From Alphaproteobacteria bacterium (GTDB lineage Bacteria; Pseudomonadota; Alphaproteobacteria; Paracaedibacterales; CAIULA01): DNA of 16,592 nucleotides. Positions within the stretch are counted from its first letter, which is position 1. The number at the start of each line of letters is the position of its first letter. The translations under genes and the position numbers were made by a program. Below the pieces are notes generated by a model that was not told the DNA's origin, did no database searches, and saw only the letters and a program-made list of their open reading frames with translations. Shown here piece by piece: positions 1-6,205 of the stretch. Where the stretch lies: NCBI GenBank assembly GCA_019751935.1, contig JAIEMR010000018.1:1-16592 (forward strand). Direction: 5' to 3'.

Positions 1-353
1 GCACCTATAGCCTGCCACAAATTGCGAGTATCGGACTTACGGAAGTAAAGGCAAAAGCCGCTGGGCATGAAGTAAAGGTTGGAAGGTTTCCTTTCCGTGG
101 CAACGGAAAAGCATTAGCACTTGGTGATGTAGAAGGACTTGTTAAAACAATTTTTGATGCTAAAACAGGTGAGCTTTTGGGGGCCCATATGATTGGCGCT
201 GAGGTTACTGAACTTGTCCAAGGGTTCGCAATTGCAAAAACTCTTGAAACGACAGAGCAAGAATTAATGCACACCATTTTTCCTCATCCAACTTTATCAG
301 AAATGATGCATGAGTCTGTGTTAGATGCTTTTGGAAAAGTTATTCATTTTTAG
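1..353 (+). CDS. lpdA: Dihydrolipoamide dehydrogenase, C-terminal part (5' end outside window)
   Basis: E3 flavoprotein of the 2-oxo acid dehydrogenase complexes, which reoxidises lipoamide and passes electrons to NAD. The in-frame codons run from base 3 to the TAG at 351-353 and give 116 residues of the dimer-interface domain. Near the end is the HPTLSEMMHE segment, which carries the catalytic His-Glu pair of the disulfide oxidoreductase family, and the protein ends VLDAFGKVIHF, close to the usual lpd terminus. The FAD and NAD domains and the redox disulfide lie upstream of the window. Its last 14 bases overlap the 3' end of the convergent RodZ-like gene. The family is clear; which complex it serves cannot be seen. 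Confidence 0.93.
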   Translation, partial: TYSLPQIASIGLTEVKAKAAGHEVKVGRFPFRGNGKALALGDVEGLVKTIFDAKTGELLGAHMIGAEVTELVQGFAIAKTLETTEQELMHTIFPHPTLSEMMHESVLDAFGKVIHF

Positions 354-1296
354 AATTTACTTCCTTTTGGACTTGAAAATAATCATCAGCTGTTTTTTGT
401 CCTTGAGGAAGTACTTCATGTTGCACTGCTACCTCAGATTGAGGAGGAGTTTCTTGTACAATAACTGATTTCACTGAGTATTCTTTCAAGCTTTTACCAT
501 CTATAGGAATATTCTCTAACAAATCGTTCCCTGATAAAGAAGGAATATTTAATTTTTCATCTCCTAAGTAAATATCAATGGCTCCTGCTTCGGCTGCCGT
601 CAGACGAAAACCTGCTTCCGAATTTAAACGATAGAACCCTTGAGGGCGCAACAAACGCGCTACAATTAATTGATTATTCGCATCAACAATTCTAATCCAT
701 GTTTCCTTATTTGCAGATATTGTAATTACTTCACTATTTGGGGCGGCTAAACGATCTGCGCCTGCAGCCAAACTTTTCTCTGCAGATATCTGTCTGGACA
801 TTTCAATTTTTTCACGAACTGGATCAACCCGTTTTTCAACTGGCTCTGCTTTCTCAGAAATTTCACTTCGCTGTGCATAATATGTAAGATACATTCCAAT
901 GCAAGCTGTCGTTAAAAAAACAGACCCCCATAAAGCATTTTTAGTCAGCAGGTTTTTTGGTTGTGGAAGGCAATATGTTGAAAGTGGAACATCTTTCTCT
1001 AATGATGTTGTTAGTTTTACAAGCTCAGAGGATAACTCTTCAAAATCAACTCCCAGATACACGCTATAAGATTTTATAAATCCCAGCGTATAAACTGTCC
1101 CTGGTAGCTTTTCAAAATTACCTTTTTCTATATTTTCTAAAAAAAATTTTCTAATTTTTAAGGTTTTGCACGCATCTTCGATACTTATTTTCTTTGCTTC
1201 ACGTGTAGACCTTAAAAGTTGGCCTACTTTATTAGAAAATTCAGGCTCTTTTTCTGTAGTTAGATCAAGGTTTTTTTGTATTGAATGAGTAGGCAC
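340..1296 (-). CDS. RodZ-like HTH/DUF4115 single-pass membrane protein
   Basis: A 318-residue protein with the RodZ layout. A Cro/XRE-type helix-turn-helix lies at about residues 22-90 (VGQLLRSTREAKKISIED followed by FLENIEKGNFEKLPG). One membrane span is at about 119-141 and a charged linker follows. A beta-rich domain at about 190-265 (ETWIRIVDANNQLIVARLL, then GAIDIYLGDEKLNIPSL) matches the DUF4115 domain of RodZ. In the family the HTH faces the cytoplasm and contacts MreB, and the tail is periplasmic, linking cell shape to the wall machinery. The start is GTG (1296-1294) with AAGAAGG a few bases upstream; no ATG fits the domain better. In many proteobacteria this gene runs in the same direction as ispG, but here the two are divergent. 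The 3' end overlaps lpdA by 14 bases. Confidence 0.8.
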   Translation of the reverse strand: MPTHSIQKNLDLTTEKEPEFSNKVGQLLRSTREAKKISIEDACKTLKIRKFFLENIEKGNFEKLPGTVYTLGFIKSYSVYLGVDFEELSSELVKLTTSLEKDVPLSTYCLPQPKNLLTKNALWGSVFLTTACIGMYLTYYAQRSEISEKAEPVEKRVDPVREKIEMSRQISAEKSLAAGADRLAAPNSEVITISANKETWIRIVDANNQLIVARLLRPQGFYRLNSEAGFRLTAAEAGAIDIYLGDEKLNIPSLSGNDLLENIPIDGKSLKEYSVKSVIVQETPPQSEVAVQHEVLPQGQKTADDYFQVQKEVNSKNE

Positions 1297-1381
1297 CTAA
1301 ATAAACACCTTCTTTTGTCATTAGACTCTTTCTTATTAAACAAATAATTTTATCTTTACGCAACAGGCAAGTTTATTCTGC

Positions 1382-1409
1382 TTGACTTTTTCCATCATTA
1401 ATATATTTC
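1382..1409 (+). promoter_or_regulatory. Candidate promoter for ispG
   Basis: TTGACT at 1382-1387 matches the -35 consensus at five of six positions. An AT-rich block follows, with TATTTC at 1404-1409 (16-base spacer) or TATATT at 1402-1407 (14-base spacer) as imperfect -10 elements. It lies in the 141-base gap between the divergent RodZ-like gene and ispG, about 30 bases before the ispG start. Pattern only; weak. Confidence 0.3.
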
Positions 1410-1437
1410 TTAACTAAAAGTTCTGGATGATAAATAA

Positions 1438-2550
1438 ATGGATCATGCGCGCGCGCACAGACAAATAAAAAGGCGAATTTCTCGCAAAATTTATGTAGGT
1501 TCTGTTGCTATAGGTGGTGATGCGCCTATAACAGTCCAATCAATGACAAATACTCTTACTTCAAATGTCGTTGCAACAGTCGATCAAATTAAAAGACTCG
1601 AAGAAGCTGGCGCAGATATTGTGCGAGTTTCTTGCCCTGATGAAGCCTCCACAGAAGCTCTAGCTAAAATTATCGCTCAAGTTAAGGTTCCCATTGTTGC
1701 AGACATACATTTTCATTATAAGCGAGCGATAGAAGCTGCAAAGGCAGGCGCTGCATGTCTTCGTATTAACCCAGGAAACATAGGCTCATCAGAACGCGTA
1801 AAAGAAGTGATTCAAGCGGCAAGAGATTACAATTGTTCCATGCGCATTGGTGTTAATGCAGGAAGCCTTGAAAAGTATTTACAAGAAAAATACGGTGAAC
1901 CTTGCCCCGAAGCGATGGTTGAAAGCGCATTAAGTCATGCAAAAATTTTAGAAGATAATGATTTTTTCAATTTCAAAATAAGCGTTAAGGCCTCGGACGT
2001 GATGCTGGCGGTTGCTGCATATCGTGGTCTTGCAGAAGTTTGTGATTACCCTCTTCACCTTGGTATCACTGAAGCTGGCGGCCTTAGAACAGGTACAGTT
2101 AAGTCTGCTGTTGGTATGGGGATGTTGTTAATGGATGGTATTGGCGATACTATTCGTGTCTCTCTTTCAGCAGAACCTGAAGAGGAGATCAAAGTTGGTT
2201 TTGATATTTTAAAATCTTTGGGACTCCGCCATAGAGGGGTTAATGTTATTTCGTGCCCATCTTGTGCACGTCAACAATTTAACGTTATTAAAACCGTTGA
2301 ACTTCTTGAACAACGAATTTCTCATATTACAACACCCATGACCGTTTCAGTAATTGGTTGCGTCGTGAATGGTCCCGGTGAAGCTAAATCAACAGATATT
2401 GGTTTTACAGGTGGAGGAAATGGGACTCATCAAGTGTATGTAGCCGGTATTCCCCATCATCGTTTGCAAGATAACGATATTGTTGATCACCTTGTAGAGA
2501 TGATAGAAAAAAAAGCCCAAGAAATAGAAGCTGAACGCTTGGCCTTATAA
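1438..2550 (+). CDS. ispG: 4-hydroxy-3-methylbut-2-en-1-yl diphosphate synthase (IspG/GcpE)
   Basis: Cytoplasmic 4Fe-4S enzyme of the MEP isoprenoid pathway. It reductively opens methylerythritol cyclodiphosphate to HMBPP. The 370-residue protein has the full length of the compact bacterial form. An N-terminal TIM-barrel begins with VGGVAIGG-like residues 21-28 (GSVAIGGD) and contains QSMTNT (34-39), VADIHFHY (87-94) and RINPGNIG (109-116). The C-terminal cluster domain has CPSCARQ (Cys273, Cys276) and GCVVNGPGE (Cys308, Glu315), so all three cluster ligands and the essential Glu are kept. The ATG is preceded only by a weak GGAT. The gene ends 51 bases before the reductase, with a terminator hairpin between. 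It is presumably an essential core gene here. Confidence 0.97.
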   Translation: MDHARAHRQIKRRISRKIYVGSVAIGGDAPITVQSMTNTLTSNVVATVDQIKRLEEAGADIVRVSCPDEASTEALAKIIAQVKVPIVADIHFHYKRAIEAAKAGAACLRINPGNIGSSERVKEVIQAARDYNCSMRIGVNAGSLEKYLQEKYGEPCPEAMVESALSHAKILEDNDFFNFKISVKASDVMLAVAAYRGLAEVCDYPLHLGITEAGGLRTGTVKSAVGMGMLLMDGIGDTIRVSLSAEPEEEIKVGFDILKSLGLRHRGVNVISCPSCARQQFNVIKTVELLEQRISHITTPMTVSVIGCVVNGPGEAKSTDIGFTGGGNGTHQVYVAGIPHHRLQDNDIVDHLVEMIEKKAQEIEAERLAL

Positions 2551-2562
2551 AAATTCTTTGAT

Positions 2563-2601
2563 AGCCTTATAGATGTAATTCCCATTTATAAGGCTTTTTT
2601 T
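2563..2601 (+). terminator. Rho-independent terminator whose 3' arm carries the next gene's SD
   Basis: A 9-base perfect stem, AGCCTTATA (2563-2571) with TATAAGGCT (2587-2595), and a 15-base loop are followed by a run of seven T (2595-2601). The T-run abuts the ATG at 2602. The only Shine-Dalgarno-like bases for that gene are AAGG at 2590-2593, inside the 3' arm. A second copy of the 5' arm core, GCCTTATA, lies at 2542-2549 over the ispG stop codon and could pair with the same 3' arm. Confidence 0.75.
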
Positions 2602-3327
2602 ATGAAAACTCGGATAGCACTTGTTACTGGTGGAACGCGCGGAATTGGCGCAAGCATTACTTTAGCCTTAAAAAGAAAAGGTTATAAAGTCATAGCCAAC
2701 TACCACAAAAACCATGAAGCTGCCAACACATTTGCAAAACAGCACAATATTGAGGTTAGCTCATTTGATGTGGGAAGCTACGAAGAATGCAAAATAGCAA
2801 GCGATAATATTACAAAAAATCACGGCTTTATTGACATTCTAGTTCATAACGCTGGCATTACAAGGGATAGCTTTTTCCATAAAATGTCTCCCCAAATGTG
2901 GCAGGAGGTTATTACAACGAACCTCACATCTTGCTTTAATATTGCTCAACCTGTTGTAATCCCCATGAGGGAAAATGGTTTTGGTAGGATTATTTTTTTA
3001 TCATCTATCAATGCACTTAAAGGGCAAGTTGGTCAGGTTAACTATTGTGCTGCAAAAGCCGGCATTATCGGTTTTGCTAAAGCGCTGGCCTTAGAAACGG
3101 CTAACAAAGGAATCACAGTTAATGTCATTGCTCCTGGCTATACTGACACAGAAATGGTACGCGCGGTGTCTGAATCAGTCTTAGAAAAAATTGTTTCTCA
3201 AATTCCAGCTGGTCGTTTAGGGCAAGTTGATGAAATTGCAAGGTGTGTGCTGTTTTTAGCAGCTGAAGAAGCTGGATTCATTACAGGCGAAACACTAAAT
3301 ATTAATGGCGGGCAATACTTAAGCTAA
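2602..3327 (+). CDS. phaB: Acetoacetyl-CoA reductase / 3-oxoacyl-ACP reductase (SDR, PhaB-like)
   Basis: NADPH-dependent short-chain dehydrogenase of 241 residues. It has the cofactor motif GGTRGIG (10-16), HNAG (82-85) and the catalytic set Asn107, Ser135, Tyr148 and Lys152 (NYCAAK). Several stretches resemble PhaB more than FabG: NAGITRD followed by FHKM, SSINALKGQVGQ, APGYTDTEMV and the end ITGETLNINGGQY. PhaB makes (R)-3-hydroxybutyryl-CoA for polyhydroxybutyrate; FabG does the equivalent step in fatty acid synthesis. No polymer synthase gene is in view, so the substrate is not settled. The start is well placed for an SDR N terminus but has no free ribosome site: it follows directly on a terminator-like T-run. 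Confidence 0.75.
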   Translation: MKTRIALVTGGTRGIGASITLALKRKGYKVIANYHKNHEAANTFAKQHNIEVSSFDVGSYEECKIASDNITKNHGFIDILVHNAGITRDSFFHKMSPQMWQEVITTNLTSCFNIAQPVVIPMRENGFGRIIFLSSINALKGQVGQVNYCAAKAGIIGFAKALALETANKGITVNVIAPGYTDTEMVRAVSESVLEKIVSQIPAGRLGQVDEIARCVLFLAAEEAGFITGETLNINGGQYLS

Positions 3328-3343
3328 AGTGCATTGCTTTAAC

Positions 3344-3370
3344 TTGACCCATTGTATGAATTTTACTAAT
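3344..3370 (+). promoter_or_regulatory. Candidate promoter for tRNA-Thr
   Basis: TTGACC at 3344-3349 (five of six -35 bases) is followed by TACTAAT at 3364-3370, which reads like a -10 box with one extra base and a short spacer. The mature tRNA would start 11 bases later. Supported only by pattern and position. Confidence 0.3.
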
Positions 3371-3381
3371 TCTTAGGAAAT

Positions 3382-3457
3382 GCTGAAGTAGCTCAGCTTA
3401 TAGAGAAACTGATTCGTAATCAGTAGGCCGCAGGTTCGATTCCTGTCTTCAGCACCA
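3382..3457 (+). tRNA. tRNA-Thr (anticodon CGT)
   Basis: A full cloverleaf can be drawn. The acceptor stem is GCTGAAG (3382-3388) with CTTCAGC (3447-3453), the discriminator is A3454 and CCA is encoded at 3455-3457. The D arm GCTC pairs with GAG apart from a G-A closing mismatch. The anticodon stem ACTGA/TCAGT (3408-3412, 3420-3424) closes the loop TTCGTAA with anticodon CGT at 3415-3417. The T arm is GCAGG, TTCGATT, CCTGT, with one G-T pair. It reads ACG codons. The tRNA is intact although the DNA directly downstream is a decayed, probably acquired region. Confidence 0.95.
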
Positions 3458-3502
3458 GTAAACGTAAGGGTTTGTGATTTTCTGCTCTCTCTAAAAATGC
3501 TC

Positions 3503-3524
3503 TGGGGTAGCATTTGGGGTAGCA
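3503..3524 (+). repeat. Direct repeat TGGGGTAGCA x2 downstream of tRNA-Thr
   Basis: TGGGGTAGCA occurs at 3503-3512 and again at 3515-3524, a 12-base period, 46 bases past the tRNA 3' end. Short tandem GGGTAGCA-type repeats between a tRNA and an integrase gene are a feature I associate with tyrosine-recombinase islands. No integrase reading frame remains here, so an attachment-site scar is inference. The rest of 3458-3728 shows no gene that I can support. Confidence 0.4.
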
Positions 3525-3728
3525 AAATCTAAGAACCTTCAGAAAGATTTGGATTTAGTTGATTGCAGTTATTATTTTCCTACTTTTATTTTGAATAACT
3601 TAATCCCTGCTAAAGTTGTTAAACCTGCTAAAACTGACCTTATAAAATGAAGAGCTTTAGTTTTTCAAAATACAATTTCTAGAAAAAGGAACATACCAAA
3701 TTCAAAGCTAATTCAGTTCTTGCACAAA

Positions 3729-4040
3729 CTAGGCAGCCTTCTTCTCGTATAAATATTTTGAAACTCGACAAATTTTTTTTTAACATTGTCAACTCCCCCC
3801 AGAATTTCTGCGCCATCGTGAGTACTCTTGTATTTAAGCTTTAAAGGATTGGATAATTTTCCCGATATCTAACTCTTCCACGCCGATTTCGATGTAATGC
3901 GAAAGAACAAACTCGATGAACTCTTTTTGCTTATTATTTAAAAAGGCAAAGATTTTTGATTGGGCTTCTACTACTCGCCTTTCTCTTGTAAGAAGAAGCT
4001 TATTAGCAAAATCGCTAGCAATATATTGAAGCACGTCAAA
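3729..4040 (-). pseudogene. hsdR: Type I restriction enzyme R subunit, decayed C-terminal fragment
   Basis: Read on the minus strand through two frameshifts, this gives the C terminus of an HsdR-type motor/endonuclease subunit. First comes NKQKEFIEFVLSHYIEIGVEELD. After a shift near 3839 comes LKYKSTHDGAEILGGVDN with VKKKFVEFQ. After a second shift at the A-run near 3757-3763 comes KYLYEKKAA and TAG at 3729-3731. The pattern (FL)EFVL..Y...GVEELD, LKY, LGG..N....F..FQKYLYE is the known end of one HsdR class. The helicase and nuclease parts and any hsdM/hsdS are absent. Its 5' edge at about 4040 is joined in frame to the small protein described next. Clearly non-functional. Confidence 0.7.
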
Positions 4041-4310
4041 ATATGCTTTGATAGCTTTATCTATTATGGAGAATGAATGATAAGGGTCCCCAGCATCTGT
4101 AGTAGGTAATTCAGCAATCCACAAAACTTTTCCCTTAAAATCGACACAATACAAATTAGGAAATTGTCTCCATTTTCTTAGATTAGAATCTGAATTTAAG
4201 AGGACTAATATAGTTTCTTCATACAATTCTACTTTATCAATTGGAAAATCAAATTCAATTTTATAGCCAAGCATCTCTAGCGTTTTTCCATTAATTTGGT
4301 ATTTTGTCAT
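3834..4310 (-). CDS. Chimeric ORF: small immunity-like domain fused to HsdR remnant (copy A)
   Basis: An open frame of 158 residues made of two unrelated parts. Residues 1-90 belong to a family present three times in this region; the core is FPNLYCVDFKGKVLWIAELPTTDAGD at about 50-75. From about residue 91 the expected family ending (compare the copies at 4565-4891 and 5054-5274, which end in QIDPKTGKII or IIDLDTGQII) is replaced by the C-terminal part of an HsdR subunit. The frame stops at 3834 only because the hsdR part is frameshifted. Its ATG overlaps the stop of the preceding short ORF (ATGA). I do not know the function; small proteins of this NLYxxDxxGxxLW type placed behind toxin tails could be immunity proteins, which is inference. 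Probably not functional. Confidence 0.5.
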   Translation of the reverse strand: MTKYQINGKTLEMLGYKIEFDFPIDKVELYEETILVLLNSDSNLRKWRQFPNLYCVDFKGKVLWIAELPTTDAGDPYHSFSIIDKAIKAYFDVLQYIASDFANKLLLTRERRVVEAQSKIFAFLNNKQKEFIEFVLSHYIEIGVEELDIGKIIQSFKA

Positions 4311-4513
4311 TTAAAAGGAACTCCGGGCGAAAAGTTAGATTTAGGAATATCTTTATGTATTGCTTGAAACTGTTCAAGTGCCCCTCTTTTACTATATGCA
4401 GGTAGTGGCTCTAGAACGTTGTTATCTAGTACCTGCGGGCACAAGAGCTGGTTGTAAGACTCTTGCTTTATTAAATTCTGGCAATGGATAATCTTTTTGG
4501 ATAAAGAGAGCAT
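4307..4513 (-). CDS. Short ORF resembling the tail of a larger protein (possible toxin tail A)
   Basis: A 68-residue frame that ends with an ATGA overlap into copy A of the small protein. Its second half contains YSKRGALEQFQAIHKDIP. The same position in front of copy B encodes FGKRGSAEQFEILTTEHKDI and also ends with an ATGA overlap. The pairing of tail and small protein is therefore repeated, which suggests a former two-gene unit. The first 30 residues are not shared and the ATG lies inside an 11-base inverted repeat, so the apparent N terminus is probably accidental. No toxin family is recognised. Likely a fragment. Confidence 0.4.
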   Translation of the reverse strand: MLSLSKKIIHCQNLIKQESYNQLLCPQVLDNNVLEPLPAYSKRGALEQFQAIHKDIPKSNFSPGVPFK

Positions 4514-4543
4514 TATTTAGTTTTATTTCAGTTAAATAATGCT
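4509..4543. repeat. 11-base perfect inverted repeat
   Basis: AGCATTATTTA at 4509-4519 pairs with TAAATAATGCT at 4533-4543 across a 13-base loop. It sits between the stop of broken copy B (4565) and the first ATG of the tail-A ORF, and covers that ATG. It lacks a clear T-run on either strand. It could be a weak transcript-end hairpin or a rearrangement scar. Confidence 0.5.
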
Positions 4544-4564
4544 ACTTTCTCATAAACTGTTGTT

Positions 4565-4891
4565 TTATTTTGTAAGTTCATGTTCTATAATTTGGCCCGT
4601 ATCAAGATCAATAATACAATCAAAAATTGAAGATCTTGCAATAAGGTGATTCTCTTCTATAGCAATTTGATAGTAGTTTTCACCGGGATGCAAAAAGTCT
4701 GGATTTTCTGCCTCCCATATTTTACTGCCGTTTAGATCTATTTCCCATAGATTTCTAAAAAACTTAATGCTGGGGTTGTCTTCAAACTAGATAGAAACAA
4801 TATTTTTTAAAATAAATGCATTGATAATTTTATTATTAAACTGTATTGTTTTATTTTCTAAATTTAATGTATGGGCTTCAGATAATTTCAT
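4565..4891 (-). pseudogene. Immunity-like small protein, copy B, with an in-frame stop
   Basis: Reading from ATG at 4891 gives a 108-codon frame interrupted by one TAG at codon 35 (4787-4789). After the stop it continues FEDNPSIKFFRNLWEID, then SKIWEAENPDFLHPGENYY, and ends with a CIIDLDTGQIIEHELTK tail. It aligns along its length with the first 90 residues of copy A: NLWEIDLNGSKIWEAE against NLYCVDFKGKVLWIAE. The region from the start to the stop codon is also alignable, so this looks like a recent nonsense mutation rather than noise. Function unknown; the position behind a tail fragment suggests an immunity protein. A stop-codon readthrough product cannot be excluded. Confidence 0.6.
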
Positions 4892-4983
4892 TTTAAAGAC
4901 ACTACTTCTAAAAGGGCGCATATATCTTTATGCTCTGTGGTTAAAATTTCAAACTGTTCTGCGCTCCCTCTTTTTCCAAAAGC
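4888..4983 (-). pseudogene. Tail fragment B, related to the 4307-4513 ORF
   Basis: The codons from 4983 to the TGA at 4890-4888 read AFGKRGSAEQFEILTTEHKD, followed by 11 more residues. They match the tail-A ORF at KRG-x-x-EQF and HKDI. The frame stays open upstream to about 5040 without a convincing start. The TGA overlaps the ATG of copy B (ATGA), the same coupling as in unit A. It is read as the 3' end of a lost larger gene, possibly a polymorphic toxin. Confidence 0.45.
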
Positions 4984-5053
4984 GAATAATGCTAGAATTC
5001 TCTTGGCCAAAAATATCCCTAGCAAAGGTACAAAATATATAAAAATTGAAAAC

Positions 5054-5274
5054 TTATTTCGTAAAAATCTTTTCTATGATTTTTCCTGTTTTGGGGTCAA
5101 TTTGACAAATGTAAGAGCACCAAGAATATGCCTTAAATTTCTTCATTACCTATTTCTATTAGGTAATAGCAATCACCCCGTATCTGTAGTGGGAAGTTCA
5201 GCTATCCACAACTGATTAGCATTCTTATCAAAGGCATATAAATTCGGGAACTCTCCCGTAGATATTGAGTTCAT
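5054..5274 (-). pseudogene. Immunity-like small protein, copy C, 5'-truncated with two frameshifts
   Basis: From ATG at 5274 the frame reads MNSISTGEFPNLYAFDKNAN, then QLWIAELPTTDTG, and hits TGA at 5175-5173. One extra G in the G-run at 5176-5179 restores GDCYYLIEIGNEEI. A further one-base shift near 5132-5140 restores KAYSWCSYICQIDPKTGKII and the end EKIFTK with TAA at 5056-5054. It is the closest relative of copy A (both have LWIAELPTTD) and shows what the end of copy A looked like before the hsdR join. The first 35 or so residues of the family are missing. Its start overlaps, in another frame, the end of the beta-rich ORF. Confidence 0.6.
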
Positions 5275-5830
5275 CAAGAGGTGAATAGTAATCTGAGTAC
5301 CAATTTGCCTGTATCACCCCGCTTAGATTTTGCTGGCGTCCATATTCCTTTTTCTCTTTGCCTGTTCCTCTGCTATGGCTCCAAAAGTTAAGACGATCTA
5401 TATTTAGGTATCCATCATCATTATTAAAGATGCTAACTTCAAGCCTTCCACTCTTCATTTCAAAGCGGGAATGGTTGACAAAGATTTCGGGTTTAAGCTC
5501 CCCTGACCCAATGATGATATGGGATGATTGCTTTTCAGGCGCTTTTGCTTTCTCTGTCTCATTGGGAAGATTTTCGAGCCACCTAATGCCTGGTTCTATG
5601 GAATCAATTTCTATTTGACCACCTTTATTAGTAAATCGCCACACCCTTTTGGCTCGAAGGCTAGCAACTTTAAATAAAGAAGTATTTGTAAAATCCCCAT
5701 ATTCAAGAAGATTGATTGTTGTTTTCCCTCGAGTCACACGAAACTGACTTTCATTCACAATATGGTATGTTGATAAATAAGCCCCCATTTCAGACTCAAT
5801 CGTTCCTCGTAAGGTCAAGGTGTCGTACAT
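5228..5830 (-). CDS. Beta-rich protein fragment of unknown function
   Basis: An open frame of 200 residues from ATG 5830, with no ribosome site. The reading frame stays open for 25 more codons upstream to TGA 5908-5906, and those codons (KTKGPFRLVLPS before the Met) look coding, so the Met is probably internal to a truncated gene. The sequence is rich in short Asn/Gly-flanked strands: FTNTSLFKV, WRFTNKGGQIEID, IIIGSGELKPEIFVNHS, FEMKSGRLEVSIFNNDDG. This loosely recalls FHA/CdiA-type beta-helix repeats, but I cannot assign a family. The last 15 or so residues are out-of-frame copy C sequence, so the 3' end is also a junction. It lies upstream of the immunity-like copies on the same strand, where a structural toxin gene would be. 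Confidence 0.35.
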   Translation of the reverse strand: MYDTLTLRGTIESEMGAYLSTYHIVNESQFRVTRGKTTINLLEYGDFTNTSLFKVASLRAKRVWRFTNKGGQIEIDSIEPGIRWLENLPNETEKAKAPEKQSSHIIIGSGELKPEIFVNHSRFEMKSGRLEVSIFNNDDGYLNIDRLNFWSHSRGTGKEKKEYGRQQNLSGVIQANWYSDYYSPLDELNIYGRVPEFICL

Positions 5831-5944
5831 CGAAGGCAGGACCAGGCGAAAGGGACCTTTTGTTTTTAGGTCCGTTTGTGAATAACTATAAAAGCCAGAT
5901 CCTGTTCACTCGTAAATTTACCAAAAAGGCTTAGAAACAATGGT

Positions 5945-6205
5945 CCTCTTAAACCTGCCGTTTCTATTTCAGAGTCTGTCACAGATGAGCATATTATTTT
6001 CTTGGAGGATGGCAAAAAATTGCAGATGCTCAAACGTCATTTAAAAACAATTTATAACATGAACATTGCGGAATATAAGAAAAGATGGAATCTCTCACAA
6101 GATCATCCAGCTGTTTCAGTTGTGTATGCAAAACGTCGTAGTGAGATTGCTAAAACTTCAGGACTTGGCATGAAGGGTAGACGCAAAAAACTCAGAGCAG
6201 CGTAG
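5945..6205 (+). pseudogene. mucR: MucR/Ros-family transcriptional regulator, 5'-truncated
   Basis: Codons from 5945 read PLKPAVSISESVTDEHIIFL, then EDGKKLQMLKRHL, YNMNIAEYKKRWNL and YAKRRSEIAKTSGLGMKGRR to TAG at 6205. This is the zinc-finger half of the alphaproteobacterial MucR/Ros family of DNA-binding regulators. The usual 50-residue N-terminal oligomerisation region is absent. The frame is open back to TGA 5879-5881 but holds no ATG, GTG or TTG before the TTG at 6002, which falls inside the finger. The position normally occupied by the first zinc Cys (before LEDG) is Phe. It is broken at the same junction as the head-to-head beta-rich fragment. A 67-residue product from TTG 6002 is possible but would lack half the domain. 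Confidence 0.65.

Noticed and set aside
3580..3650. Plus-strand text AKVVKPAKTDLIK near the tRNA, vaguely like the N terminus of a tyrosine integrase
   Set aside because: Only a few residues match a loose pattern, there is no start or continuation, and the downstream sequence is stopped in all frames.
4821..5215. Two overlapping plus-strand ORFs of 73 and 92 codons
   Set aside because: They lie antisense to paralogous minus-strand copies B and C, have no ribosome site and resemble no protein; the minus-strand reading explains the sequence.
5358..5934. Plus-strand ORFs of 86 and 72 codons opposite the beta-rich fragment
   Set aside because: They are shadow frames: no start signal, and their composition follows from the opposite strand.
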